A stretch of DNA of 64,000 nt. Source: Eledone cirrhosa. Lineage: Eukaryota > Mollusca > Cephalopoda > Octopoda > Eledonidae. The stretch lies in the NCBI GenBank assembly GCA_964016885.1, contig OZ024744.1, positions 115,361,302 to 115,425,301 on the forward strand. The letters run 5' to 3'. The notes under the pieces are model-generated. The model was not told the origin of the DNA. It saw nothing but the letters and a program-made list of their open reading frames with translations, and made no database searches. Shown in pieces: positions 6,980 through 21,600 of this stretch. Numbering within the stretch: position 1 is the first letter of the stretch; each line of letters begins with the position of its first letter. The position numbers were made by a program, and so were the translations under genes.

Positions 6980-9009
6980 ATATAACCTCTACATTAACTA
7001 CCGATGTTTCACTACCATTTAACATTACATCAGATGTCCATTGAAACATGTTAGCTTCATTTCTCTCCAGTCTCTATATAACCTCTACATTAACTATCAT
7101 ATCTCACCACCATGTAACATTACATCAAATGTCCATTGAAACATGTTAGCTTCATTTCTCTCCAGTCTCTATATAACCTCTACATTAACTACCCATGTCT
7201 CACTACCATGTAACATTACATCACAGGGCCATTAAAACATGTTTGCTTCATTTCTCTCCAGTCTCTATATAACCTCTACATTAACTATACATGTCTCACT
7301 ACCATGTAACATTACATCGCAGGGACATTGAAACATGCTAGCTTCATTTATCTCCAGTCTCTGTATAACCTCTACATTAACTACCCATATGTCACTACCA
7401 TGTAACATTACATCAGATGTCCATTGTAACATGTTAGCTTCATGTCTCTCCAGTCTCTATATAACCTCTACATTAACTACCCATGTCTCACTACCATGTA
7501 ACATTACATCAGATGTCCATTGAAACATGCTGGCTTCATTTCTCTCCAGTCTCTATATAACCTCTACATTAACTACCCATGTCTCACTACCATGTAATAT
7601 TACATCACATGTCCATTGAAACATGCTAGCTTCATGTCTCTCCAGTCTCTGTATAACCTCTACATTAACTATCCATGTCTCACTACCATGTAATATTACA
7701 TCACATGTCCATTGAAACATGCTAGCTTCATTTCTCTCCAGTATCTATATAACCTCTACATTAACTACCCATGTCTAACTACCATGTAACATTACATCAG
7801 ATGTCCATTGAAACATGTTAGCTTCATTTCTCTCCAGTCTCTATATAACCTCTACATTAATTACCCATGTCTCACTACCATGTAACATTACATCACAGGG
7901 CCATTGAAACATGCTAGCTTCATGTCTCTCCAGTCTCTATATAAACTCTACATTAACTACCCATGTCTCACTACCATGTAACATTACATCAGATGTCCAT
8001 TGACACATGTTAGCTTCATTTCTCTCCAGTCTCTATATAACCTCTACAGTAACTACCCATGTCTCACTACCATGTAACATTACATCAAATGTCCATTGAA
8101 ACATGCTAGCTTCATTTCTCTCCAGTCTGTGTATAACCTCTACATTAACTACCATGTCTCACTACCATGTAACATTACGTCAGATGTCCATTGAAACATG
8201 CTAGCTTCATTTCTCTCTAGTCTCTATATAACTTCAACATTAACTACCCATGTCTCACTACCATGTAACACTACATCACATGTCCATTGAAACATGCTAG
8301 CTACATGTCTCTCCAGTATCTATATAACCTCTACATTAACTACCCATATCTCACTACCATGTAACATTACATCAGATGTCCATTGAAACATGCTAGGTTC
8401 ATATCTCTCAAGTCTCTATATAACCTCTACATTAACTACCCATGTCTCACTACCATGTAACATTGCATCAGATGTCCATTGAAACATGCTAGCTTCATTT
8501 CTCTCTAGTCTCTATAAAACCTCTACATTAACTACCCATGTCTCACTAACATGTAACATTACATCAGACGTCCATTGAAACAAAGTAACTTCATTTCTCT
8601 CCAGTCTCTATATAACCTCTACATTAACTACCCATGTCTCACTACCATGTAACATTACATCAGATGTCCATTGAAACATGCTAGCTTCATGTCTCTCCAG
8701 TCTCTATATAACCTCTACATTAACTACCCATGTCTCACTACCATGTAACATTACGTCAGATGTCCATTGAAACATGCTAGCTTCATTTCTATCTTGTCTC
8801 TCTATAACCTCTACATTAACTACACATATCTTACTACCATGTAACATTACATCAGATGTCCATTGAAACATGTTAGCTTCATTTATCTCCAGTCTCTATG
8901 TAACCTCTACATTAACTACCCATGTCTCACTACCATGTAACATTACATCAGATGTCCATTGTAACATGTTAGCTTCATGTCTCTCCAGTCTCTATTTAAC
9001 CTCTACATT

Positions 9010-9702
9010 AACTACCCATGTCTCACTACCATGTAACATTACATCAGATGTCCATTGAAACATACTAGCTTCATGTCTCTCCAGTCTCTATATAACCTCT
9101 ACATTAACTACCATGTCTCACTACCATGTAACATTACATCAGTTGTTCATTGAAACATGTTAACTTCATGTCTCTCCAGTCTCTATATAACCTCTACATT
9201 AACTACCCATGTCTCACTACCATGTAACATTACATCAGATGTCCATTGAAACATGCTAGCTTCATGTCTCTCCAGTCTCTATATAACCTCTACAGTAACT
9301 ACCATGTCTCACTACCATGTAACATTGCATCAGATGTCCATTGAAACATGCTAGCATCATTTCTCTCCAGTCTCTCCGTATGACCTCTACACTAACTTCC
9401 TCTGTCTCACTTTCATGTAACATTACATCAGATGTCCATTGAAACATGCTAGGTTCATTTCTCTCCAGTCTCTATATAACCTCTACATTAACTACCCATG
9501 TCTCACTACCATGTAACATTATATCAGATGTCCATTGAAACATGCTAGCTTCATTTCTCTCCAGTCTCTATATAACCTCTACAGTAACTACCCACGTCTC
9601 ACTACCATGTCACATTACATAAGATGTCCATTGAAACATGCTAGCTTCATTTATCTCCAGTCCTATATAACCTCTACATTAACTACCCATGTCTCACTAC
9701 CA
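9010..9702. repeat. Block A, duplicated at 11407-12099
   Basis: A 693-bp block recurs with an offset of 2397 bases. It shares rare variants, including CTCTCCGTATGACCTCTACA, a monomer with CAGTCCTATATAACC, and CACATTACATAAGATG. The match ends at the change ACCATGTAAC to ACCAGGTAAC. Confidence 0.75.
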
Positions 9703-10660
9703 TGTAACATTACATCAGATGTCCATTGTAACATGTTAGCTTCATGTCTCTCCAGTCTCTATATAACCTCTAGATTAACTACCCATGTCTCACTACCATG
9801 TAACATTACATCAGATGTCCATTGAAACATGCTAGCATCATTTCTCTCCAGTCTCTCCATATGACCTCTACACTAACTTCCTCTGTCTCACTTCCATGTA
9901 ACATTAAATCAGATCTCCATTGTAACATGCTAGCTTCATACCTCCCCAGTCTCTATATAACCTCTACATTAACTATCATGTCTCACTACCATGTAACATT
10001 ACATCAGATGTCTATTGAAACATGCTAGCTTCATGTCTCTCCAGTCTCTATATAACCTCTACATTGACTACCCATATCTCACTACCATGTAACATTACAT
10101 CAGATGTCCATTGAAACATGCGAGCTTCATTTCTCTCCAGTCTCTATATAACCTCTACATTAACTACCCATGTCTCACTACCATGTAACACTACATCAGA
10201 TGTCCATTGAAACATGTTAGCTTCATGTCTCTCCAGTCTCTATATAACCTCTACATTAACTACCCATGTCTCACTACCATGTAACATTACATTACAGGGC
10301 CATTGAAACATGCTAAGGTCATTACACCCCAGTCTCTATATAACCTCTACATTAACTATCATGTCTCACTACCATGTAACATTACATCAGATGTCTATTG
10401 AAACATGCTAGCTTCATTTCTCTCCGTCTTTATATAACCTCTACATTAACTAACCATGTCTCACTACCATGTAACATTACATCAGATGTCCATTGAAACA
10501 TGTTAGCTTCATGTCTCTCCAGTCTCTATATAACCTCTACAGTAACTACCCATGTCTCACTAACATGTAATATTATATCAGATGTCCATTGAAACATGCT
10601 AGTTCCATGTGTTTCTAGTCTCTATATAACCTCTACATTAACTACCCATGTCTCACTACC

Positions 10661-11347
10661 AGGTAACATTACATCAGATGTCCATTGAAACATGCTAGCT
10701 TCATGTCTCTCCAGTCTCTATATAACCTCTACATTAACTACCCATGTCTCACTACCATGTAACATTACATCAGATGTCCATTGAGACATGCTAGGTTCAT
10801 TTCTCTCCAGTCTCTATATAACCTCTACATTAACTACCATGTCTCACTACCATGTAATATTACATCAGATGTCCATTGAGACATGCTAGGTTCATTTCTC
10901 TCTAGTCTCTATATAAGCTCCACATCAACGACCTCTGTCTCACTACCATGTAACATTACATCAGATGTCCATTGAAACATGCTAGCTTCATGTCTCTCTA
11001 GTCTCTATATAACCTCTACATTAACTACTCATGTCTCACTACCATGTAACATTACATCAGATGTCTATTGAAACATGCTAGCTTCATTTCTCTCCAGTCT
11101 CTATATAACCTCAACATTAACTACCCATGTCTCACTACCATGTAACATTACATCAGATTTCCATTGAAACATGCTAGCTTCATTTCTCTCCAGTCTTTAT
11201 TTAACCTCTACATTAACTACCCATGTCTCACTACCATGTAACATTACATCAGATGTCCATTGAAACATGTTAGCTTCATTTCTCTCCAGTCTCTATATAA
11301 CCTCCACATCAACTACCTCTGTCTCACTACCATGTAACATTACATCA
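10661..11347. repeat. Block C, duplicated at 12099-12785
   Basis: A 687-bp block recurs with an offset of 1438 bases, beginning at the rare variant ACCAGGTAAC and ending where CATCAGATG changes to CATCACAGGG. Shared rare variants include CATTGAGACATGCTAGG and CATCAACGACCTCTG. Confidence 0.75.
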
Positions 11348-11406
11348 GATGTCCATTGAAACATGTTAGCTTCATGTCTCTCCAGTCTCTATATAACCTC
11401 TACAGT

Positions 11407-12785
11407 AACTACCCATGTCTCACTACCATGTAACATTACATCAGATGTCCATTGAAACATACTAGCTTCATGTCTCTCCAGTCTCTATATAACCTCTACA
11501 TTAACTACCATGTCTCACTACCATGTAACATTACATCAGTTGTTCATTGAAACATGTTAACTTCATGTCTCTCCAGTCTCTATATAACCTCTACATTAAC
11601 TACCCATGTCTCACTACCATGTAACATTACATCAGATGTCCATTGAAACATGCTAGCTTCATGTCTCTCCAGTCTCTATATAACCTCTACAGTAACTACC
11701 ATGTCTCACTACCATGTAACATTGCATCAGATGTCCATTGAAACATGCTAGCATCATTTCTCTCCAGTCTCTCCGTATGACCTCTACACTAACTTCCTCT
11801 GTCTCACTTTCATGTAACATTACATCAGATGTCCATTGAAACATGCTAGGTTCATTTCTCTCCAGTCTCTATATAACCTCTACATTAACTACCCATGTCT
11901 CACTACCATGTAACATTATATCAGATGTCCATTGAAACATGCTAGCTTCATTTCTCTCCAGTCTCTATATAACCTCTACAGTAACTACCCACGTCTCACT
12001 ACCATGTCACATTACATAAGATGTCCATTGAAACATGCTAGCTTCATTTATCTCCAGTCCTATATAACCTCTACATTAACTACCCATGTCTCACTACCAG
12101 GTAACATTACATCAGATGTCCATTGAAACATGCTAGCTTCATGTCTCTCCAGTCTCTATATAACCTCTACATTAACTACCCATGTCTCACTACCATGTAA
12201 CATTACATCAGATGTCCATTGAGACATGCTAGGTTCATTTCTCTCCAGTCTCTATATAACCTCTACATTAACTACCATGTCTCACTACCATGTAATATTA
12301 CATCAGATGTCCATTGAGACATGCTAGGTTCATTTCTCTCTAGTCTCTATATAAGCTCCACATCAACGACCTCTGTCTCACTACCATGTAACATTACATC
12401 AGATGTCCATTGAAACATGCTAGCTTCATGTCTCTCTAGTCTCTATATAACCTCTACATTAACTACTCATGTCTCACTACCATGTAACATTACATCAGAT
12501 GTCTATTGAAACATGCTAGCTTCATTTCTCTCCAGTCTCTATATAACCTCAACATTAACTACCCATGTCTCACTACCATGTAACATTACATCAGATTTCC
12601 ATTGAAACATGCTAGCTTCATTTCTCTCCAGTCTTTATTTAACCTCTACATTAACTACCCATGTCTCACTACCATGTAACATTACATCAGATGTCCATTG
12701 AAACATGTTAGCTTCATTTCTCTCCAGTCTCTATATAACCTCCACATCAACTACCTCTGTCTCACTACCATGTAACATTACATCA
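11407..12785. repeat. Mosaic block joined from copies of A and C
   Basis: The left half (11407-12099) copies 9010-9702 and the right half (12099-12785) copies 10661-11347. The switch falls at the ACCAGGTAAC variant, inside one monomer. Confidence 0.7.
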
Positions 12786-15412
12786 CAGGGACTTTAAAAC
12801 ATGCTAGCTTCATTTCTCTCCAGTCTCTATATAACCTCTACAGTAACTACCCATGTCTCACTACCATGTAACATTACATCAGATGTCCATTGCAACATGA
12901 TAGCTTCATTTCTCTCCAGTCTCTATATAACCTCTACGTTAACTACCCATGTCTCACTACCATGTAACATTACATCAGATGTCCATTGAAACATGTTAGC
13001 TTCATTTCTCTCCAGTCTCTATATAACCTCCACATCAACTACCTCTGTCTCACTACCATGTAACATTACATCAGATGTCCATTGAAACATGCTAGCTTCA
13101 TGTCTCTCCAGTCTATATATAACCTCTACATTAACTACCCATGTCTCACCACCATGTAACATTGCATCAGATGTCCATTGAAACATGCTAGCATCATTTC
13201 TCTCCAGTCTCTCCATATGACCTCTACACTAAATTCCTCTGTCTCACTTCCATGTAACATTACATCAGATGTCCATTGAAACATGTTAGCTTCATGTCTC
13301 TCCAGTCTCTATATAACCTCTACAGTAACTACTCATGTCATATTACCATGTAACATTACATCAGATGTCTATTGAAACATGCTAGCTTCATGTCTCTCCA
13401 GTCTCTATATAACCTCTACATTAACTACCCATGTCTCACTACCATGTAACATTACATCAGATGTCCATTGACACATGCTAGCTTCATTTCTCTCCAGTCT
13501 CTATATAACCTCTACATTAACTACTCATGTCTCACTACCATGTAACATTACATCAGATGTCCATTGAAACATGCTAGCTTCATGTCCCTCCAGTCTCTAT
13601 ATAACCTCTACATTAACTACCCATGTCTCACTACCATGTAACACTACATCAGATGTCCATTGACACATGCTAGCTTCATTTCTCTCAAGTCTCTGTATAA
13701 CCTCTACATTAACTACTCATGTCTCACTACCATGTAATATTACATCAGATCTCCATTATAACATGCTAGCTTCATATCTCCCCAGTCTCTATATAACCTC
13801 TACAGTAACTACCCATGTCTCACTACCATGTAACACTACATCACAGGGCCATTGAAACATGCTAAGGTCATTACACTCCAGTCTCTGTATAGCCTCTACA
13901 TTAACTACCCATGTCTCACTACCATGTAACATTACATCAGATGTCCATTGAAACATGCTAGCTTCATGTCTCTCCAGTCTCTATATAACCTCTACATTAG
14001 CTACCCATGTCTCTCTACCATGTAACATTACATCAGATGTCCATTGAAACATGCTAGCTTCATTTCTGTCCAGTCTCTATATAACCTCTACATTAACTAC
14101 CCATGTCTCACTACCATGTAATGTTACATCAGATGTCCATTGAAACATGCTAGCTTCATTTCTCTCCAGTCTCTATATAACCTCTACATTAACTACCATG
14201 TCTCACTACCATGTAATGTTACATCAGATGTCCATTGAGACATGCTAGGTTCATTTCTCTCTCGTCTCTATATAACCTCTACATTAATTACCCATATCTC
14301 ACTACCATGTAACACTACATCAGATGTCCATTGTAACATGCTAGCTTCATGTCTCTCCAGTCTCTATATAACCTCTACATTAACTACCCATGTCACACTA
14401 CCATGTAACATTACATCAGATGTTTATTGAAACATGTTAGCTTCACTTCTATCTTGTCTCTATATAACCTCTACATTAACTACCCATGTCTCACTACCAT
14501 GTAACATTACATCAGATGTCTATTGAAACATGCTAGCTTCATTTCTCTCCAGTCTTTATATAACCTCAACATTAACTACCCATGTCTCACCACCATGTAA
14601 CATTACATCAGATTTCCATTGAAGCATGCTAGCTTCATTTCTCTCCAGTCTTTATTTAACCTCTACATTAACTACCCATGTCTCACTACCATGTAACATT
14701 ACATCAGATGTCCATTGAAACGTGTTAGCTTCATTTCTCTCCAGTCTCTATATAACCTCCACATCACCTACCGCTGTCTCACTACCATGTAACATTACAT
14801 CAGATGTCCATTGAAACATGCTAGCTTCACTTCTCTCCAGTTTCTATATAACCTCTACAGTAACAACCCATGTCTCACTACCATGTAACATTACATCACA
14901 GGGACTTTAAAACATGCTAGCTTCATTTCTCTCCAGTCTCTATATAACCTCTACATTAACTACCATGTCTCACTACCATGTAACATTACATCAGATGTCT
15001 ATTGAAACATGCTAGCTTCATTTCTCTCCAGTCTCTATATAACCTCTACATTAACTACTATGTCTCACTACCATGTAACATTATATCAGATGTCCATTGA
15101 AACATGTTAGCTTCATGTCTCTCCAGTCTCTGTATAACCTCTACATTAACTACCCTTGTCTCACTACCATGTAACATTACATAAGATGTCTATTGAAACA
15201 TGCTAGCTTCATATCTCCCCAGTCTCTATATAACCTCTACATTAACTACCCATGTCTCACTACCATGTAACATTACATCAGATGTCCATTGAAACATGCT
15301 AGCTTCATTTCTCTCCAGTCTCTATATAACCTCTACATTAACTACCCATGTCTCACTACCATGAAACATTACATCAAATGTCCATTGTAACATGCTAGCT
15401 TCATGTCTCTCC
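12438..15412. repeat. 2975-bp tandem duplication, copy 1
   Basis: 31 monomers are repeated from 15413 with an offset of 2975. Matching rare variants include CACAGGGACTTTAAAACATG, CATGTCATATTACCATG, TCATGTCCCTCCAG and CACCTACCGCTGTCTC. The start is placed where CTCTCTAGTCTC and CTCTCCAGTCTC differ. Confidence 0.8.
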
Positions 15413-18400
15413 AGTCTCTATATAACCTCTACATTAACTACTCATGTCTCACTACCATGTAACATTACATCAGATGTCTATTGAAACATGCTAGCTTCAT
15501 TTCTCTCCAGTCTCTATATAACCTCAACATTAACTACCCATGTCTCACTACCATGTAACATTACATCAGATTTCCATTGAAACATGCTAGCTTCATTTCT
15601 CTCCAGTCTTTATTTAACCTCTACATTAACTACCCATGTCTCACTACCATGTAACATTACATCAGATGTCCATTGAAACATGTTAGCTTCATTTCTCTCC
15701 AGTCTCTATATAACCTCCACATCAACTACCTCTGTCTCACTACCATGTAACATTACATCACAGGGACTTTAAAACATGCTAGCTTCATTTCTCTCCAGTC
15801 TCTATATAACCTCTACAGTAACTACCCATGTCTCACTACCATGTAACATTACATCAGATGTCCATTGCAACATGATAGCTTCATTTCTCTCCAGTCTCTA
15901 TATAACCTCTACGTTAACTACCCATGTCTCACTACCATGTAACATTACATCAGATGTCCATTGAAACATGTTAGCTTCATTTCTCTCCAGTCTCTATATA
16001 ACCTCCACATCAACTACCTCTGTCTCACTACCATGTAACATTACATCAGATGTCCATTGAAACATGCTAGCTTCATGTCTCTCCAGTCTATATATAACCT
16101 CTACATTAACTACCCATGTCTCACCACCATGTAACATTGCATCAGATGTCCATTGAAACATGCTAGCATCATTTCTCTCCAGTCTCTCCATATGACCTCT
16201 ACACTAAATTCCTCTGTCTCACTTCCATGTAACATTACATCAGATGTCCATTGAAACATGTTAGCTTCATGTCTCTCCAGTCTCTATATAACCTCTACAG
16301 TAACTACTCATGTCATATTACCATGTAACATTACATCAGATGTCTATTGAAACATGCTAGCTTCATGTCTCTCCAGTCTCTATATAACCTCTACATTAAC
16401 TACCCATGTCTCACTACCATGTAACATTACATCAGATGTCCATTGACACATGCTAGCTTCATTTCTCTCCAGTCTCTATATAACCTCTACATTAACTACT
16501 CATGTCTCACTACCATGTAACATTACATCAGATGTCCATTGAAACATGCTAGCTTCATGTCCCTCCAGTCTCTATATAACCTCTACATTAACTACCCATG
16601 TCTCACTACCATGTAACACTACATCAGATGTCCATTGACACATGCTAGCTTCATTTCTCTCAAGTCTCTGTATAACCTCTACATTAACTACTCATGTCTC
16701 ACTACCATGTAATATTACATCAGATCTCCATTATAACATGCTAGCTTCATATCTCCCCAGTCTCTATATAACCTCTACAGTAACTACCCATGTCTCACTA
16801 CCATGTAACACTACATCACAGGGCCATTGAAACATGCTAAGGTCATTACACTCCAGTCTCTGTATAGCCTCTACATTAACTACCCATGTCTCACTACCAT
16901 GTAACATTACATCAGATGTCCATTGAAACATGCTAGCTTCATGTCTCTCCAGTCTCTATATAACCTCTACATTAGCTACCCATGTCTCTCTACCATGTAA
17001 CATTACATCAGATGTCCATTGAAACATGCTAGCTTCATTTCTGTCCAGTCTCTATATAACCTCTACATTAACTACCCATGTCTCACTACCATGTAATGTT
17101 ACATCAGATGTCCATTGAAACATGCTAGCTTCATTTCTCTCCAGTCTCTATATAACCTCTACATTAACTACCATGTCTCACTACCATGTAATGTTACATC
17201 AGATGTCCATTGAGACATGCTAGGTTCATTTCTCTCTCGTCTCTATATAACCTCTACATTAATTACCCATATCTCACTACCATGTAACACTACATCAGAT
17301 GTCCATTGTAACATGCTAGCTTCATGTCTCTCCAGTCTCTATATAACCTCTACATTAACTACCCATGTCACACTACCATGTAACATTACATCAGATGTTT
17401 ATTGAAACATGTTAGCTTCACTTCTATCTTGTCTCTATATAACCTCTACATTAACTACCCATGTCTCACTACCATGTAACATTACATCAGATGTCTATTG
17501 AAACATGCTAGCTTCATTTCTCTCCAGTCTTTATATAACCTCAACATTAACTACCCATGTCTCACCACCATGTAACATTACATCAGATTTCCATTGAAGC
17601 ATGCTAGCTTCATTTCTCTCCAGTCTTTATTTAACCTCTACATTAACTACCCATGTCTCACTACCATGTAACATTACATCAGATGTCCATTGAAACGTGT
17701 TAGCTTCATTTCTCTCCAGTCTCTATATAACCTCCACATCACCTACCGCTGTCTCACTACCATGTAACATTACATCAGATGTCCATTGAAACATGCTAGC
17801 TTCACTTCTCTCCAGTTTCTATATAACCTCTACAGTAACAACCCATGTCTCACTACCATGTAACATTACATCACAGGGACTTTAAAACATGCTAGCTTCA
17901 TTTCTCTCCAGTCTCTATATAACCTTTACATTAACTACCTCTGTCTCACTACCATGTAAGATTACATAAGATGTCCATTATAACATGCTAGCTTCATGTC
18001 TCTCTAGTCTCTATATAACCTCTACATTAACTACTCATGTCACACTACCATTTAACATTACATCAGATGTCCATTGAAACATGCTAGCTTCATTTCTCTC
18101 CAGTCTCTATATAACCTCTACATTAACTACCATGTCTCACTACCATGTAACATTACATCAGATGTCTATTGAAACATGCTAGCTTCATTTCTCTCCAGTC
18201 TCTATATAACCTCTACATTAACTACTATGTCTCACTACCATGTAACATTATATCAGATGTCCATTGAAACATGTTAGCTTCATGTCTCTCCAGTCTCTGT
18301 ATAACCTCTACATTAACTACCCTTGTCTCACTACCATGTAACATTACATAAGATGTCTATTGAAACATGCTAGCTTCATATCTCCCCAGTCTCTATATAA

Positions 18401-18607
18401 CCTCTACATTAACTACCCATGTCTCACTACCATGTAACATTACATCAGATGTCCATTGAAACATGCTAGCTTCATTTCTCTCCAGTCTCTATATAACCTC
18501 TACATTAACTACCCATGTCTCACTACCATGAAACATTACATCAAATGTCCATTGTAACATGCTAGCTTCATGTCTCTCCAGTCTCTATATAACCTCTACA
18601 TTAACTA
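15413..18607. repeat. 2975-bp tandem duplication, copy 2, with a two-monomer difference
   Basis: It follows copy 1 directly. The offset is 2975 up to about 17927 and then becomes 3167 (192 bases, two monomers, more) through about 18607. Homology thus runs past the end of copy 1, as expected for unequal exchange followed by a two-monomer indel. Confidence 0.75.
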
Positions 18608-21600
18608 TCCATGTCTCACTACCATGTAACATTACATCAGATGTTCATTGAAACATGCTAGCTTCATTTCTCTCCAGTCTCTATATAACCTCTACATTAA
18701 CTACCCATGTCTCACTACCATGTAACACTACATCACCGGGCCGTTGAAACATACTAGCTTCATTTCTCTCCAGACTTTCTATAACCTCTACATTAACTAC
18801 CCATATATCACTACCATGTAAAATTACATCAGATGTCCATTGAAACATGCTAGCTTCATTTCTCTCTAGTCTCTCTATAACCTCTACATTAACTACCCAT
18901 GTCTCACTACCATGTAACATTACAGCAGATGTCCATTGAAACATGTTAGCTTCATGTCTCTCCAGTCTCTATATAAGCTCTACATTGACTACTCATGTCT
19001 CTCTACCATGTAACATTACATCAGATGTCCATTGAAACATGTTAGCTTCATATCTCTCCAGTCTCTATATAACCTCTACATTAACTACCCATGTCTCACT
19101 ACAATTTAACATTACATCAGATGTCCATTGAAACATGCTAGCTTCATTACTCTCCAGTCTCTATATAACCTCTATATTAACTACCCATGTCTCACTACCA
19201 TGTAACATTACATCAGATGTCCATTGAAACATGCTACCTTCATTTCTCTCCAGTCTCTATATAACCTTTACATTAACTACCCATGTCTCACTACCATGTA
19301 ACATTACATCAGATGTCCATTGAAACATGCTAGCTTCGTTTCTCTCTAGTCTCTCTATAACCTCTACATTAACTACCCATGTCTCACTACCATGTAACAT
19401 TACATCAGATGTCCATTGAAACATGCTAGCTTCATTTCTCTCCGTCTTTATATAACCTCTACATTAACTAACCATGTCTCACTACCATGTAACATTACAG
19501 CAAATGTCCATTGAAACATGTTAGCTTCATGTCTCTCCAGTCTCTATATAACCTCTACATTAACTACCCATGTCTCACTACCATGTAACATTACATCAGA
19601 TGTCCATTGAAACATGTTAGCTTCATTTCTCTCCAGTCTCTGTATAACCTCTACATTAGCTACCCATGTCTCACTACCATGTAACATTACATCAGACGTC
19701 CATTGTAACATGCTAGCTTCATGTCTCTACAGTCTCTATATAACCTCTACAGTAACTACCCATATCTCACTACCATGTAACATTACATCAGATATCCATT
19801 GAAACATGCTAGCTTCATGTCTCTCCAGTCTCTATATAACCTCTACATTAACTACCCACGTCTCACTACCATGTAACATTACATCAGATGTCCATTGAAA
19901 CATGCTTGCTTCATTTCTCTCCAGTCTCTATATAACCTCTACATTAACTACCCATGTCTCACTACCATGTAACATTACATCAGATGTCCATTGAAACATG
20001 CTACCTTCATGTCTCTCCAGTCTCTATATAACCTCTCCATTAACTACCCATGTCTCACTACCATGTAACATTACATCAGATGTCCATTGAAACATGCTTG
20101 CTTCATTTCTCTCCAGTCTCTATATAACCTCTACATTAACTACCCATATCTCACTACCATGTAACATTACATCAGATGTCCATTGAAACATGCTAGCTTC
20201 ATTTCTCTCCAGTCTCTATATAACCTCTACATTAACTACCCATGTCTCACTACCATGTAACATTACATCAGATGTCCATTGAAACATGCTAGCTTCATTT
20301 CTCTCCAGTCTCTATATAACCTCTACATTACCTACCCATGTCTCACTACCATGTAACATTACATCAGATGTCCATTGACACATGCTAGCTTCATTTCTCT
20401 CCAGTCTCTATATAACCTCTACAGTAACAACCCAGGTCTCACTACCATGTAACATTACATCAGATGTCCATTGAAACATGTTAGCTTCATGTCTCTCAAG
20501 TCTCTACATAACCTCTACATTAACTACCCATGTGTCACTACCATGTAACATTACATCAGATGTCCATTGAAACATGCTAGGTTCATTTCTCTCCAGTCTC
20601 TATATAAACTCTACATTAACTACCCATGTCTCACTAGCATGTAGCATTACATCAGATTCCCATTGAAACATGTTAACTTCACGTCTCTCTAGTCTCCATA
20701 TAACCTCTACATTAACTACCCATGTCTCACTACCATGTAACATTACATCAGATGTCCACTGAAACATGTTAGCTTCATGTCTCTCCAGTCTCTATATAAC
20801 CTCTACATTAACTACCCATGTCTCACTACCATGTAACATTACATCAGATGTCCATTGAAACATGCTAGCTTCATTTCTCTCCAGTCTCTGTATAACCTCC
20901 ACAGTAACTACCCATATTTCACTACCATGTAACATTACATAAGATGTCCATTGAAACATGCTAGCTTCATTTCTCTCCAATCTCTATATAACCTCTACAT
21001 TGACTACCCATGTCTCACTACCATGTAACATTACATCAGATGTCTATTGAAACATGCTAGCCTCATTTCTCTCCAGTCTCTATATAACCTCTACATTAAC
21101 TACCCATGTCTCACTACCATGTAACATTACATCACAGGGCCATTGAAACATGCTAGCTTCATTTCTCTCCAATCTCTATATAACCTCTACATTAACTACC
21201 CATGTCTCACTACCATGTAACATTACATCACAGGGCCATTGAAACATGCTAGCTTCATTTCTCTCCAGTCTCTATATAACCTCTACAGTAACTACCCATA
21301 TCTCACTACCATGTAACATTACATCAGATGTCTATTGAAACATGTTAGCTTCATTTCTCCACAGTCTCTATATAACCTCTACATTAACTACCGATATCTC
21401 ACTACCATGTAACATTGCATCAGATGTCCATTGAAACATGCTAGCTTCATTTCCCTCCAGTCTCTATGGAACCTCTACATTAACTACTCATGTCTCACTA
21501 CCATGTAACATTACATAAGATGTCCATTGAAACATGCTAGCTTCATGTCTCTCTCGTCTCTATATAACCTCTACATTAACTACCCATGTCTCACTACCAT

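Larger units (their letters stand above)
6980..12437. repeat. Heterogeneous left part of the satellite
   Basis: Monomers here differ from each other more than those to the right, with scattered changes such as CCTCTGTCTCACTTTCATG (about 9399), CTCCACATCAAC (about 11303) and ACTTCAACATTAAC (about 8230). Apart from the blocks at 9010-9702 and 10661-11347, which recur at 11407-12785, I saw no long-range periodicity. This is what an old array edge is expected to look like. Confidence 0.6.
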
